Below are positions 8,047 through 14,372 of a DNA stretch of 23,100 nucleotides, piece after piece; positions within the stretch are counted from its first letter, which is position 1; each line of letters begins with the position of its first letter. Below the pieces are notes generated by a model. The model made no database searches, was not told where the DNA came from, and worked only from the letters and a program-made list of their open reading frames with translations. Both the position numbers and the translations under genes were made by a program. Origin of the DNA: an uncultured Eubacteriales bacterium (GTDB taxonomy: Bacteria; Bacillota; Clostridia; Oscillospirales; Butyricicoccaceae); the NCBI GenBank assembly GCA_910586105.1, contig CAJUGU010000048.1, forward strand, positions 2,629-25,728, read 5' to 3'.

Positions 8047-8060
8047 TTAAACACGTTCAA
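8047..8060 (-). promoter_or_regulatory. Candidate TetR operator
   Basis: TTGAAC-GT-GTTTAA on the minus strand is an inverted repeat with one mismatched pair. It covers the expected transcription start, a few bases downstream of the -10 element at 8064-8069. This is a typical position for TetR autorepression; binding is inferred from position only. Confidence 0.4.
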
Positions 8061-8063
8061 ATC

Positions 8064-8093
8064 ATTATAGCACCATCGGGCGGCGGCTGTCAA
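8064..8093 (-). promoter_or_regulatory. Promoter of the tetR-transporter operon
   Basis: On the minus strand TTGACA (8088-8093) and TATAAT (8064-8069) are both perfect consensus, 18 bases apart. The start codon of the TetR gene lies about 40 bases downstream of the -10. Confidence 0.85.
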
Positions 8094-8480
8094 CCGGCGT
8101 TTTGTAAATTTTCCGGCCGGGGCAGAAGGCGGGGAAAGGCTCGGATAAGATGGGGGCGCAGCGGCGATGGAAAGGCGCTCCGCGCCGTGACGGAAGGGGT
8201 TGCCCCAAATCAGCTCCGTCTAACAGCGAAGGGTATCGTTACCCCCCTTCGCCGTAAGTCACAGCCAAAGGAACCGCTCGGCGGGAGGCTCGGTTGAAAG
8301 TCTGTGCTGGAGGCTGGGTTCGGCAGGGCGCTTCGCTGGGAGACGGCGCAGCCGCGCCGCGTTCCGCTGGCAACTCCCTCAGTCAGCCTGCGGCTGCCAG
8401 CTTCCTTGGAGAGGGAGCCTGTCAAACAGGACGCGCAAAGCGCGGTTGAAATGGCGCTCCGCGCCTCCCCTGTGACGCAG
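8094..8480. repeat. Gene-free stretch of palindromic repeats
   Basis: No frame here has a good ribosome binding site or a recognisable product. Two structures stand out. GCGAAGGGTA and TACCC-CCTTCGC form a hairpin (8226-8252). A nested palindrome lies at 8374-8417: outer CTCCCTC/GAGGGAG around an inner CAGCC/GGCTG stem (8384-8396). Short motifs such as GGCGCTCCGCGCC recur. The nested CTCCCTCAGTC...GAGGGAG form resembles intergenic repeats I recall from gut Firmicutes; that is recollection, not a search result. Confidence 0.55.
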
Positions 8481-8485
8481 AAAAA

Positions 8486-8516
8486 CAGCCCGGAGGGCGA
8501 TTTGCCTTCCGGGCTG
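8486..8516 (-). terminator. Terminator of aspS (bidirectional shape)
   Basis: CAGCCCGGAGGGC (8486-8498) pairs with GCCTTCCGGGCTG (8504-8516), 12 of 13 positions plus one wobble, with a 5-base loop. On the minus strand a run of five T (8481-8485) follows directly. On the plus strand GCAATTTTT follows. Confidence 0.85.
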
Positions 8517-8574
8517 CAATTTTTATTGCCGATGATCGTTTTACGCCATCCCGCCCGCAGGCGGAAATGGGATT

Positions 8575-8640
8575 CCAAAGGGACAAGTCCCTTTGGCGCT
8601 CCCCGCGCAGGGGCGGGAGTCCAGAGGGCGGAGCCCTTTG
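8575..8640. repeat. Paired palindromes downstream of aspS
   Basis: CCAAAGGGAC and GTCCCTTTGG form a perfect 10-bp stem with a 2-base loop (8575-8596). A diverged version, CCAGAGGGC with GCCCTTTGG, follows within 45 bases. This looks like a dispersed intergenic repeat rather than a regulatory site of aspS. Confidence 0.55.
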
Positions 8641-8649
8641 GGGCTGGCG

Positions 8650-10455
8650 TTAATCGCCGTCCTTCTCGACCCGCGTGACCGCGATCGACAGCTCATCGAG
8701 CTGTTTGGCGTCGACCAGGTCCGGGCACTGCATCATCAGGTCGGACGCGTTCTGCACCTTCGGGAAGGCGATTACGTCGCGGATGGAGTCCAGCCCCGCC
8801 AACAGCATACAAAGCCGGTCAAGCCCGTAAGCCAGCCCGCCGTGCGGGGGCGCGCCATACGAGAAGGCCGTGATCAGATGGCCGAACTGTTCCTTCGCCT
8901 TCTCCTCGGTGAAGCCGAGGGCGCGGAACATCCGCGTTTGCAATTCCGGGTCGTGGATTCGGATTGAACCGCCGCCCAGTTCGCAGCCGTTCAGGATAAT
9001 GTCGTAAGCCTTCGCACGGACCGAACGCGGGTCGGTGTCGAGTTTGTCGACATCCTCATCCATCGGGGCTGTGAACGGATGGTGTTTGGCGACCAGCCGG
9101 TCTTCTTCTTCGCTGTATTCAAACTGCGGGAACTCCGTGACCCACAGCAGTTTGAAGTCGTCCTTCTTCGCCAGCCCCAGACGCTTCGCCAGCTCGCAGC
9201 GCAGCGCGCCCAGCGAAACCAACGCCGTTTCGGTATCCGTGTCGGCAACGACCAGCAGCAGGTCGTTCGGCTGCGCCTCCGCGCGCGTCTTGATCGCGTC
9301 CAGCTCTTCCGGTTTCAGGAACTTCGCGAACGACGAGGTCATAGCGCCGTCCGCCGCCAGTTTGAGCCATGCCAGCCCCTTTGCGCGGTACGTCTTGACG
9401 AAGTCGGCGAGCTTGTCGATCTCCTTGCGCGGGAATTTGTCGGCGTAGCCGTTGATATTGATCAAACGGACGGTACCGCCGCCCTCGACCGCATTCTTGA
9501 AAACAGCAAAGTCACAGCCCTTTGCGATATCGGAAATATCCCTGATCTCAAAGCCGAACCGGAGGTCGGGCTTGTCCGAACCAAACCGGTCCATCGCCTC
9601 CGCATACGGCAGGCGCGGCAGCGGGAGCTGGATATCGATATCCAGCACTTCCTTGAATACGCGCTGGAGGAACCCTTCGTTGACGGCGATCACGTCGTCC
9701 TCCTCCACAAACGACATTTCCAGGTCGATCTGGGTGAATTCGGGCTGACGGTCGGCGCGCAGGTCTTCGTCTCGGAAACAGCGGGTGATCTGGATATAAC
9801 GGTCCATGCCCGCCAGCATCAGCAGCTGCTTGTACTGCTGGGGCGACTGCGGCAGCGCATAGAACTTGCCCGGATGCACACGGGAAGGCACCAGATAATC
9901 CCGCGCGCCTTCCGGGGTGGATTTCGTGAGCATGGGCGTTTCGATCTCCAGGAACCCCTGCTCGTCAAAATAATTCCGCGCGATCTGCGTGACGCGGTGG
10001 CGCAGCATCATATTGCGCTGCATGACCGGGCGGCGCAGGTCGAGGTAACGGTATTTCAGGCGGATCTGGTCGCCCGCTTCCTTGTTGTCGTCGATCTCGA
10101 AGGGGGTCGTCTCCGCCTTCGACAGGATGCGCAGCTCGGACGCGATCACTTCGACCTCGCCGGTCGGCATCTTGCTGTTGACCGCGGCCGGGTCGCGCGC
10201 GACAAGCTGCCCGCGCACCGCAACGACAAACTCGGTGCGGCAGGTGAAAGCCACGTCGAACAGTTCGGCGTTGACGCTCTTATCAAAGGTGCATTGAATG
10301 ATCCCGGCGCGGTCGCGCACGAGCAGGAACAGCACGCCGCCCTTATCGCGTACGCGGTCGACCCAGCCGTTGACAACGACTTCGCGCCCCACGTCGGACG
10401 CGCGCAGCGCGCCGCACAGATCGGTGCGCTTCATGCCGGATAGATTGGTATTCAT
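8650..10455 (-). CDS. aspS: Aspartyl-tRNA synthetase
   Basis: This cytoplasmic enzyme charges tRNA-Asp with aspartate. At 601 residues it has the usual bacterial length, with an N-terminal OB-fold anticodon domain (about 10-110), a class II catalytic core and the bacterial GAD insertion (about 290-415). Visible signatures are QSPQ (203-206), motif 2 FRDEDLRADRQPEFTQID (about 227-244) and motif 3 GLAYGLDRL (about 540-548). The start is ATG 10453-10455, nine bases after AAAGGAC. The gene lies downstream of hisS and a small membrane-protein gene, and has its own candidate promoter. The anticodon-domain stretch GWVDRVRDKGG is close to the region that separates Asp-specific from Asp/Asn-tolerant enzymes, but I cannot assign specificity from sequence alone. 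Confidence 0.98.
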   Translation of the reverse strand: MNTNLSGMKRTDLCGALRASDVGREVVVNGWVDRVRDKGGVLFLLVRDRAGIIQCTFDKSVNAELFDVAFTCRTEFVVAVRGQLVARDPAAVNSKMPTGEVEVIASELRILSKAETTPFEIDDNKEAGDQIRLKYRYLDLRRPVMQRNMMLRHRVTQIARNYFDEQGFLEIETPMLTKSTPEGARDYLVPSRVHPGKFYALPQSPQQYKQLLMLAGMDRYIQITRCFRDEDLRADRQPEFTQIDLEMSFVEEDDVIAVNEGFLQRVFKEVLDIDIQLPLPRLPYAEAMDRFGSDKPDLRFGFEIRDISDIAKGCDFAVFKNAVEGGGTVRLININGYADKFPRKEIDKLADFVKTYRAKGLAWLKLAADGAMTSSFAKFLKPEELDAIKTRAEAQPNDLLLVVADTDTETALVSLGALRCELAKRLGLAKKDDFKLLWVTEFPQFEYSEEEDRLVAKHHPFTAPMDEDVDKLDTDPRSVRAKAYDIILNGCELGGGSIRIHDPELQTRMFRALGFTEEKAKEQFGHLITAFSYGAPPHGGLAYGLDRLCMLLAGLDSIRDVIAFPKVQNASDLMMQCPDLVDAKQLDELSIAVTRVEKDGD

Positions 10456-10489
10456 GGTGGTTCAGTCCTTTTTCAGCAATTCTGATATA

Positions 10490-10517
10490 AGTTTAGCACA
10501 AAACGGAGTTTTTTCAA
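10490..10517 (-). promoter_or_regulatory. Candidate internal promoter for aspS
   Basis: On the minus strand TTGAAA (10512-10517) and TAAACT (10490-10495) are 16 bases apart, with an extended TGC before the -10. It lies in the gap between the small membrane-protein gene and aspS, so aspS may be transcribed separately from hisS. Confidence 0.55.
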
Positions 10518-10541
10518 GGGTTTCCGCGAAAAAAGGGGAAA

Positions 10542-10784
10542 TCATTCGCGGCGGATTTTAATGGACGCCTCGGCGCGGTCCTCCGCCTCGAGCGCGGGCC
10601 GGATGCCGTCGGCATAGACGGCGATTGTCAGCGCAAAGCCGAGCATCGCGACGAGCGCCGCCCCGACGACCAGCGGTTCCAGCAGAAGGGCGGTAAAAAC
10701 GACCATCCCCAGCAGTCCCATCAGGCCGACCAGACAGCAAAGGATACATTTTGTGCAGTTCCAGATAAAATGTTTCGGTGACAT
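10542..10784 (-). CDS. Small membrane protein between hisS and aspS (80 aa)
   Basis: I do not recognise the family. The start is ATG 10782-10784, seven bases after AAAGGAG, so translation is well supported. The protein has a short N-terminus with cysteines (CTKCILCC, residues 10-17), two hydrophobic segments (about 14-36 and 37-57) and a charged C-terminus (about 58-80; EAEDRAEASIKIRRE). A two-helix hairpin in the membrane fits. The cysteines at 10, 13, 16 and 17 could bind metal or form disulfides, but this is speculation. It lies 41 bases downstream of hisS and 86 upstream of aspS on the same strand. Confidence 0.8.
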   Translation of the reverse strand: MSPKHFIWNCTKCILCCLVGLMGLLGMVVFTALLLEPLVVGAALVAMLGFALTIAVYADGIRPALEAEDRAEASIKIRRE

Positions 10785-10825
10785 GGGAGAGCTCCTTTCC
10801 AGGCGCGGCGGCAGGACGGCCGCCC

Positions 10826-12181
10826 TCAGCCTTCGACGATGACTTTGCCTCTGGCACGCTCGGCAAGCCCCGCCTGGATCCGCGAAACAGCCGCCGCAAA
10901 ATCGCCAGTCGTCTGTTCGCCGGTCGCAAGTTCCTTGAGCGTGACGGTATGGTTCGCAATCTCGTCTTCGCCCATGAATACGACGTAAGGGATCGCAAGC
11001 TTGTCCGCATAGGAGATCTTCGCCTTGAACTTTTTCTTTTCGCAATGCAGCTGGGTGCGGATACCCTCGGCGCGCAGCCGGGTCGCAAGCGCGATAGCCG
11101 CGCCCATGTCGTCGGTCATGGGCAGAATCAGCGCGTCGGCTGGCGACGCGGGCGGGTTTTCGCTGAGCAGGTTTTTGTCCTGAAGCACATAGAACAGGCG
11201 GGTCAGGCCGATGGAAATGCCCACGCCGGGCAATTTTTTATCGGTATAATATTCCGCGAGGTTGTCATAGCGCCCGCCCGAGCATACCGAACCGATCTCG
11301 GGATGGTCCAGCAGGGTGGTTTCGTACACCGTGCCGGTGTAATAATCCAGCCCGCGCGCGATGGTCAGGTCGATCTCGAAATGATCCGCCGGTACGCCGA
11401 ACGCCGTCATATAGCCCGCGACGGTCGCCAGCTCGGAGATCCCCGCGTCAAGGGTCTCGTTTTTGCCCTTGTAGCGTTCCAACGCCTGCAAAATGCCATC
11501 CGTACCGCCGCCAAGGGTGATGAACCGAAGGATCTCATCCGCCTGCGCGGCGTCGACGCCTTCTTCTAACAGGATATCGCGCACGGCGTCCGCGCCGATC
11601 TTGTCGAGCTTATCAATGGTGCGCATCACGTCGGACGCGCGGCCGGTCAAGCCCAACATTTCAAAAAAGCCGTTGAGCACTTTCCGGTTGTTGATGCGGA
11701 TCTTGAACCGTTCGAGCCCCAGCTCGGAAAAGGTCTTATAAATGATCGAGGGGATCTCGGCTTCGTTCATGATATCGAGCGCGCCGTCGCCGATCACGTC
11801 GATATCCGCCTGATAAAATTCGCGGAAACGGCCCCGCTGCGCGCGTTCCCCACGATAGACCTTGCCGATTTGGAACCGGCGGAAGGGGAAGGTCAGCGCG
11901 CCGTAATTCAGCGCGACGTATTTGGCGAGCGGTACGGTCAGGTCGAACCGCATCGCGAGGTCGCTGTCGCCTTTTTGGAAGCGATAGATCTGCTTTTCGG
12001 TTTCGCCGCCGCCCTTAGCGAGCAGGACTTCGCTGGCCTCTAAAATCGGGGTGTCGAGCGGATAAAACCCGTACAGCGCGTAAGTCTCGCGCAGTACCTG
12101 GGCAATCTTTTCAAACTGTGCCTGCCGGGCGGGCAGCAATTCCATAAAGCCGGACAACGTCCGGGGTTTCATCTTCTGCAT
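10826..12181 (-). CDS. hisS: Histidyl-tRNA synthetase
   Basis: This cytoplasmic class II synthetase charges tRNA-His. Its 451 residues show motif 2 FRRFQIGKVYRGERAQRGRF (about 100-119), the histidine-binding motif ARGLDYYTG (about 275-283), SGGRYDNL (301-308) and motif 3 GVGISIGLTRL (about 319-329), followed by the anticodon-binding domain. The start is ATG 12179-12181 behind AGGAG. The N-terminus reads TLSGFMELLPARQ rather than the usual bacterial RGTQDILP, and motif 2 runs on into REFYQADID. Both recall the less common HisRS form I associate with Actinobacteria and some Clostridia. No T-box specifier or antiterminator consensus was found upstream. It leads a possible unit with the small membrane protein and aspS. 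Confidence 0.97.
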   Translation of the reverse strand: MQKMKPRTLSGFMELLPARQAQFEKIAQVLRETYALYGFYPLDTPILEASEVLLAKGGGETEKQIYRFQKGDSDLAMRFDLTVPLAKYVALNYGALTFPFRRFQIGKVYRGERAQRGRFREFYQADIDVIGDGALDIMNEAEIPSIIYKTFSELGLERFKIRINNRKVLNGFFEMLGLTGRASDVMRTIDKLDKIGADAVRDILLEEGVDAAQADEILRFITLGGGTDGILQALERYKGKNETLDAGISELATVAGYMTAFGVPADHFEIDLTIARGLDYYTGTVYETTLLDHPEIGSVCSGGRYDNLAEYYTDKKLPGVGISIGLTRLFYVLQDKNLLSENPPASPADALILPMTDDMGAAIALATRLRAEGIRTQLHCEKKKFKAKISYADKLAIPYVVFMGEDEIANHTVTLKELATGEQTTGDFAAAVSRIQAGLAERARGKVIVEG

Positions 12182-12222
12182 AATGTACTCCTATCGGAAA
12201 TCAAATCGCATTGTCAAAGGGT

Positions 12223-12252
12223 GCAGCCGGTATGTTTGGCGGCTGCGTTTTT
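12223..12252 (+). other. Hairpin with T-run in the hisS leader region
   Basis: GCAGCCG (12223-12229) pairs with CGGCTGC (12240-12246), followed on the plus strand by GTTTTT. It has terminator shape on the plus strand, but no plus-strand gene precedes it. In the hisS direction it lies in the leader, about 42 bases before the start codon. Confidence 0.45.
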
Positions 12253-12483
12253 ATCATAAATTTTCAAATTGTCAGGAACGTTGCGGTGTGTTGCCGATTC
12301 GCGGCAAAACGGTTCCCCGTTGGAAATCCCCCGTCCCGCCCGCGGGCGTGATGAAGTTTTTCGTCAATTTTTTTCAAAAAAATTGCGGGGTCGAGGGGCA
12401 GCGCCCCCGGCGTCCGCCGCAGCGGGCGAAATCCCCCGGCAGCCCGGAGCTCCGCACAGCGAAAAAACCGCGGCTGCGGCAGA
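12253..12483. repeat. Gene-free stretch with AT palindrome and GC hairpin
   Basis: No gene is supported. AATTTTTTT-c-AAAAAAATT (12366-12384) is a perfect palindrome, followed at once by GGGGC-AGC-GCCCC (12395-12407). This pairing of an A/T palindrome and a GGGGC/GCCCC stem resembles dispersed intergenic elements in GC-rich Clostridia, by recollection. The T-run and GC stem could also help end transcription from mgsA. Confidence 0.5.
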
Positions 12484-12552
12484 GCGGATCCGTCCCCCGT
12501 GCGCCAGACGCGGCGCGCGCCGCACTCAGGCCGTGCGTAAGGACGGATCCGC
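12484..12552. repeat. Nested inverted repeat (69 bp)
   Basis: A perfect 12-bp outer inverted repeat, GCGGATCCGTCC (12484-12495) with GGACGGATCCGC (12541-12552), encloses a perfect 14-bp palindrome GCGGCGCGCGCCGC (12510-12523) near its centre. It has no coding capacity and lies about 40 bases downstream of mgsA. It could be a miniature mobile element, a REP-type element or a terminator without T-run. Confidence 0.7.
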
Positions 12553-12590
12553 GAAGGCGCGCAGCGCGGAGGCTCTCGCTTCCGGGAACG

Positions 12591-13001
12591 TTAAATGCGG
12601 TTTTTCGGGTTCACGATGTTGCGCCAGTCCAGATCGCCCCGGTCAAGGCCAAGGATCAGCATTTCCGCCGTCGCCGAATTGGTCGCGATCGGGATGTTGT
12701 GCATGTCGCAAAGCCGCGCAAGCGCATGCACGTCCGGCTCGTACTGGCTGTTCGACATCGGGTCGCGGAAAAACAGGACCAGGTCGATCTCATTGTAAGC
12801 AACGCGCGCGGAGATCTGTTCCTCCCCGCCCTGCATCCCGGCAAGGTACTTTTCAATCTTCAGCCCGGTTGCCTCGGCAACATGCTTGCCCGTGGTGCCC
12901 GTGGCACAAATGTTGTGTTTCGCGAGGATGCCGCAGTAGGCCATGCAAAACTGAACCATGAGTTCTTTTTTCCTGTCGTGTGCGATCAAAGCAATATTCA
13001 T
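12591..13001 (-). CDS. mgsA: Methylglyoxal synthase
   Basis: This cytoplasmic enzyme converts dihydroxyacetone phosphate to methylglyoxal and phosphate, an overflow route from glycolysis. I chose ATG 12999-13001 because AAAGGGA (13011-13017) lies nine bases upstream; the ATG at 13008-13010 nearly touches that site. The 136-residue product shows IALIAHD (His8), the phosphate-binding ATGTTGK (33-39), FFRDP (Asp80), EPDV (Asp90) and LCDMHNIPIATN. Aligned by eye to the E. coli enzyme, the catalytic base Asp71 is replaced by Glu60 (GGEEQ instead of GGDQQ) and active-site His98 by Tyr87. The C-terminus (RGDLDWRNIVNPK) is of a type I recall from short clostridial forms. Activity is likely but not certain. 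The MinD-like gene lies upstream, as in clostridial mre/min loci. Confidence 0.92.
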   Translation of the reverse strand: MNIALIAHDRKKELMVQFCMAYCGILAKHNICATGTTGKHVAEATGLKIEKYLAGMQGGEEQISARVAYNEIDLVLFFRDPMSNSQYEPDVHALARLCDMHNIPIATNSATAEMLILGLDRGDLDWRNIVNPKNRI

Positions 13002-13031
13002 AGTTGGCATTCCCTTTCATAAATATATGCA

Positions 13032-13051
13032 GGAAAGGCGATCGCCTTTCC
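13032..13051. promoter_or_regulatory. Perfect 20-bp palindrome upstream of mgsA
   Basis: GGAAAGGCGA followed by its exact reverse complement, centred at 13041/13042, lies about 30 bases upstream of the mgsA start and its ribosome binding site. It could be an operator or a leader hairpin; there is no evidence for which. Confidence 0.5.
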
Positions 13052-13161
13052 AAACGGAGGCAGGGACGGGACAAGCGCGGCGCTTCCAGATATCCCCGCG
13101 CAAACGAACGCGGCCTCCCGCGAGATCTCGGCCCCTGCCGTTCATGTCTTTTTTTCGCGCT

Positions 13162-13899
13162 CTACCAGCGCATGGCCGGGAGCCATTCGCCCTCCAGCCG
13201 CCGCGCAATGTTGCGGCAGGCCAACGCCGCCCCCGTCTTTTTCAGGTGCAGCAGGCTTTTGCCATTGTTGGAACAGGCGATCACGTCCTCGTCCTCCGGC
13301 ACGATGCCCAGCAGCGGGAGCCCCGCCTGATCCATCGCATCGTCAATGTTGCTGGCAAGCCCGTGACGGATCAGATTGACGCGTACACGGTTCACAACCA
13401 GCCGCACCTGCTTTACGCCGCCTTCTTCCAAATAACGCGCCGTGCGCTCGGCGCCCCGGATGCACGCAGGCTCCGGCGTGGTCACGATGATGCTCTCGGT
13501 CGAAATCGCAGAATATAACGAGAGCTCGCCCGGCAGGCCCGCCGGGCCGTCCCACAGGATATAATCATAGCCGTCTTCCTCCGCGGCGGCGCGCAGCTCG
13601 CGCAGCTGCTTGACCCGCAGGAAGGGGACGTCCGCAGGCGCAGTCAGCAAAGACAGCTTGCTGTTGAGCGGATGCACCGCAGCCGCGCGCCGCAGCGGCA
13701 CGACGCCCGAAGCAACATCGGCAAAGGAAAAAACAAGCCGGTCGCTCATGCCCATCGTGAGATCCAGATTGCGCATCCCGCAGTCGCCGTCGACCGCAAG
13801 CACGCGCCGGCCCAGCTCGGCGAGAGCCATGGAAAGGCTGGCGGTCAGCGAGGTCTTGCCCGTTCCGCCTTTGCCGGACGCTATTAAAATGATTTTCAC
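13162..13899 (-). CDS. minD: MinD/ParA-family ATPase (MinD-like)
   Basis: The 245-residue protein starts at GTG 13897-13899, seven bases after GGAGG (13907-13911). It has the deviant Walker A GKGGTGKT (9-16, with the signature Lys10), the switch region VDGDCGMRNLDLTMG (36-50), Walker B-like YILWDGPAG (113-121) and TTPEPACIRGAERT, all close to MinD. MinD is a membrane-associated ATPase that places the division site. The last residues (RRLEGEWLPAMRW) could form a short membrane-binding helix. No minC or minE is next to it; mgsA follows 160 bases downstream, an association also known from clostridial mre/min clusters. At 245 residues it is a little short for MinD, so another MinD/FlhG-like role is possible. 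Confidence 0.82.
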   Translation of the reverse strand: MKIILIASGKGGTGKTSLTASLSMALAELGRRVLAVDGDCGMRNLDLTMGMSDRLVFSFADVASGVVPLRRAAAVHPLNSKLSLLTAPADVPFLRVKQLRELRAAAEEDGYDYILWDGPAGLPGELSLYSAISTESIIVTTPEPACIRGAERTARYLEEGGVKQVRLVVNRVRVNLIRHGLASNIDDAMDQAGLPLLGIVPEDEDVIACSNNGKSLLHLKKTGAALACRNIARRLEGEWLPAMRW

Positions 13900-13935
13900 A
13901 GTTATGCCTCCGACCCTACCATACTCTTATTTAAC

Positions 13936-13964
13936 AGTATAAACCAATTTCCTACCCGTTACAA
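13936..13964 (-). promoter_or_regulatory. Promoter of the minD-like gene
   Basis: On the minus strand TTGTAA (13959-13964) and TATACT (13936-13941) are 17 bases apart, about 37 bases upstream of the GTG start, in AT-rich DNA. Confidence 0.7.
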
Positions 13965-13993
13965 GTGGTTTATGTCATAATTTTCTAAAAAGT

Positions 13994-14020
13994 TAACAAT
14001 TTCCTGTCCGGGAATTGTTA
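13994..14020. promoter_or_regulatory. Dyad upstream of the minD promoter
   Basis: TAACAATTTCC (13994-14004) and GGGAATTGTTA (14010-14020) form an inverted repeat with 10 of 11 positions paired and a 5-base spacer. It lies about 30 bases upstream of the -35 element, so an activator site or a plus-strand hairpin are both possible. Confidence 0.4.
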
Positions 14021-14265
14021 GCTACGCCCAATTTGTCCGTATTTTGGTAAAAATTTCTCGAAAAAAGGGACAAGCGTCTTCCCTGTAAGCTCCGCCTTCC
14101 GCGTAACCTCCGCCTTCCGCCGTTTGGCGGGAAGGGCGCCGGAAGGCAGATCCGGCTATTTCTATTTTAACACACAAACCGGTTTTCTACAACTCGTTTT
14201 TGCGGGTTTCCCGCCGCAATACTGCGGCAGTCATTTTGACGTTGACAAACCGCCTGTTTTCATTC
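14021..14265. repeat. Gene-free stretch with an 18-bp tandem repeat
   Basis: No gene is supported. Two adjacent copies of GTAAGCTCCGCCTTCCGC (14085-14102 and 14103-14120) differ at one base. The second runs into a CCTTCCGCC/GGCGGGAAGG stem (14113-14135), and GCCGGA/TCCGGC followed by TATTTCTATTTT comes next, terminator-like on the plus strand. Confidence 0.5.
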
Positions 14266-14292
14266 GAAAAAAGACCAGCCCGGGAGGGCTGG
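14266..14292 (-). terminator. Terminator of the sucrose operon
   Basis: CCAGCCC (14275-14281) pairs with GGGCTGG (14286-14292). On the minus strand the stem is followed by TCTTTTTT, about 80 bases after the hydrolase stop codon. CTTTTT follows on the plus strand too. Confidence 0.85.
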
Positions 14293-14372
14293 CTTTTTAC
14301 GTTCCATATGAAATATCACATGCAGCATGGATGCAATTCACAGCGCCATACGCCGCGCCGCAGGGGACGCGC

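Noticed and set aside
9079..10443. Plus-strand open frame (454 codons) opposite aspS
   Set aside because: aspS on the other strand carries all synthetase motifs; this frame has none and no start signal.
12182..12590. Possible T-box riboswitch before hisS
   Set aside because: I looked for the antiterminator consensus near GGGTGG-ACCGCG and a specifier loop on the minus strand and found neither.
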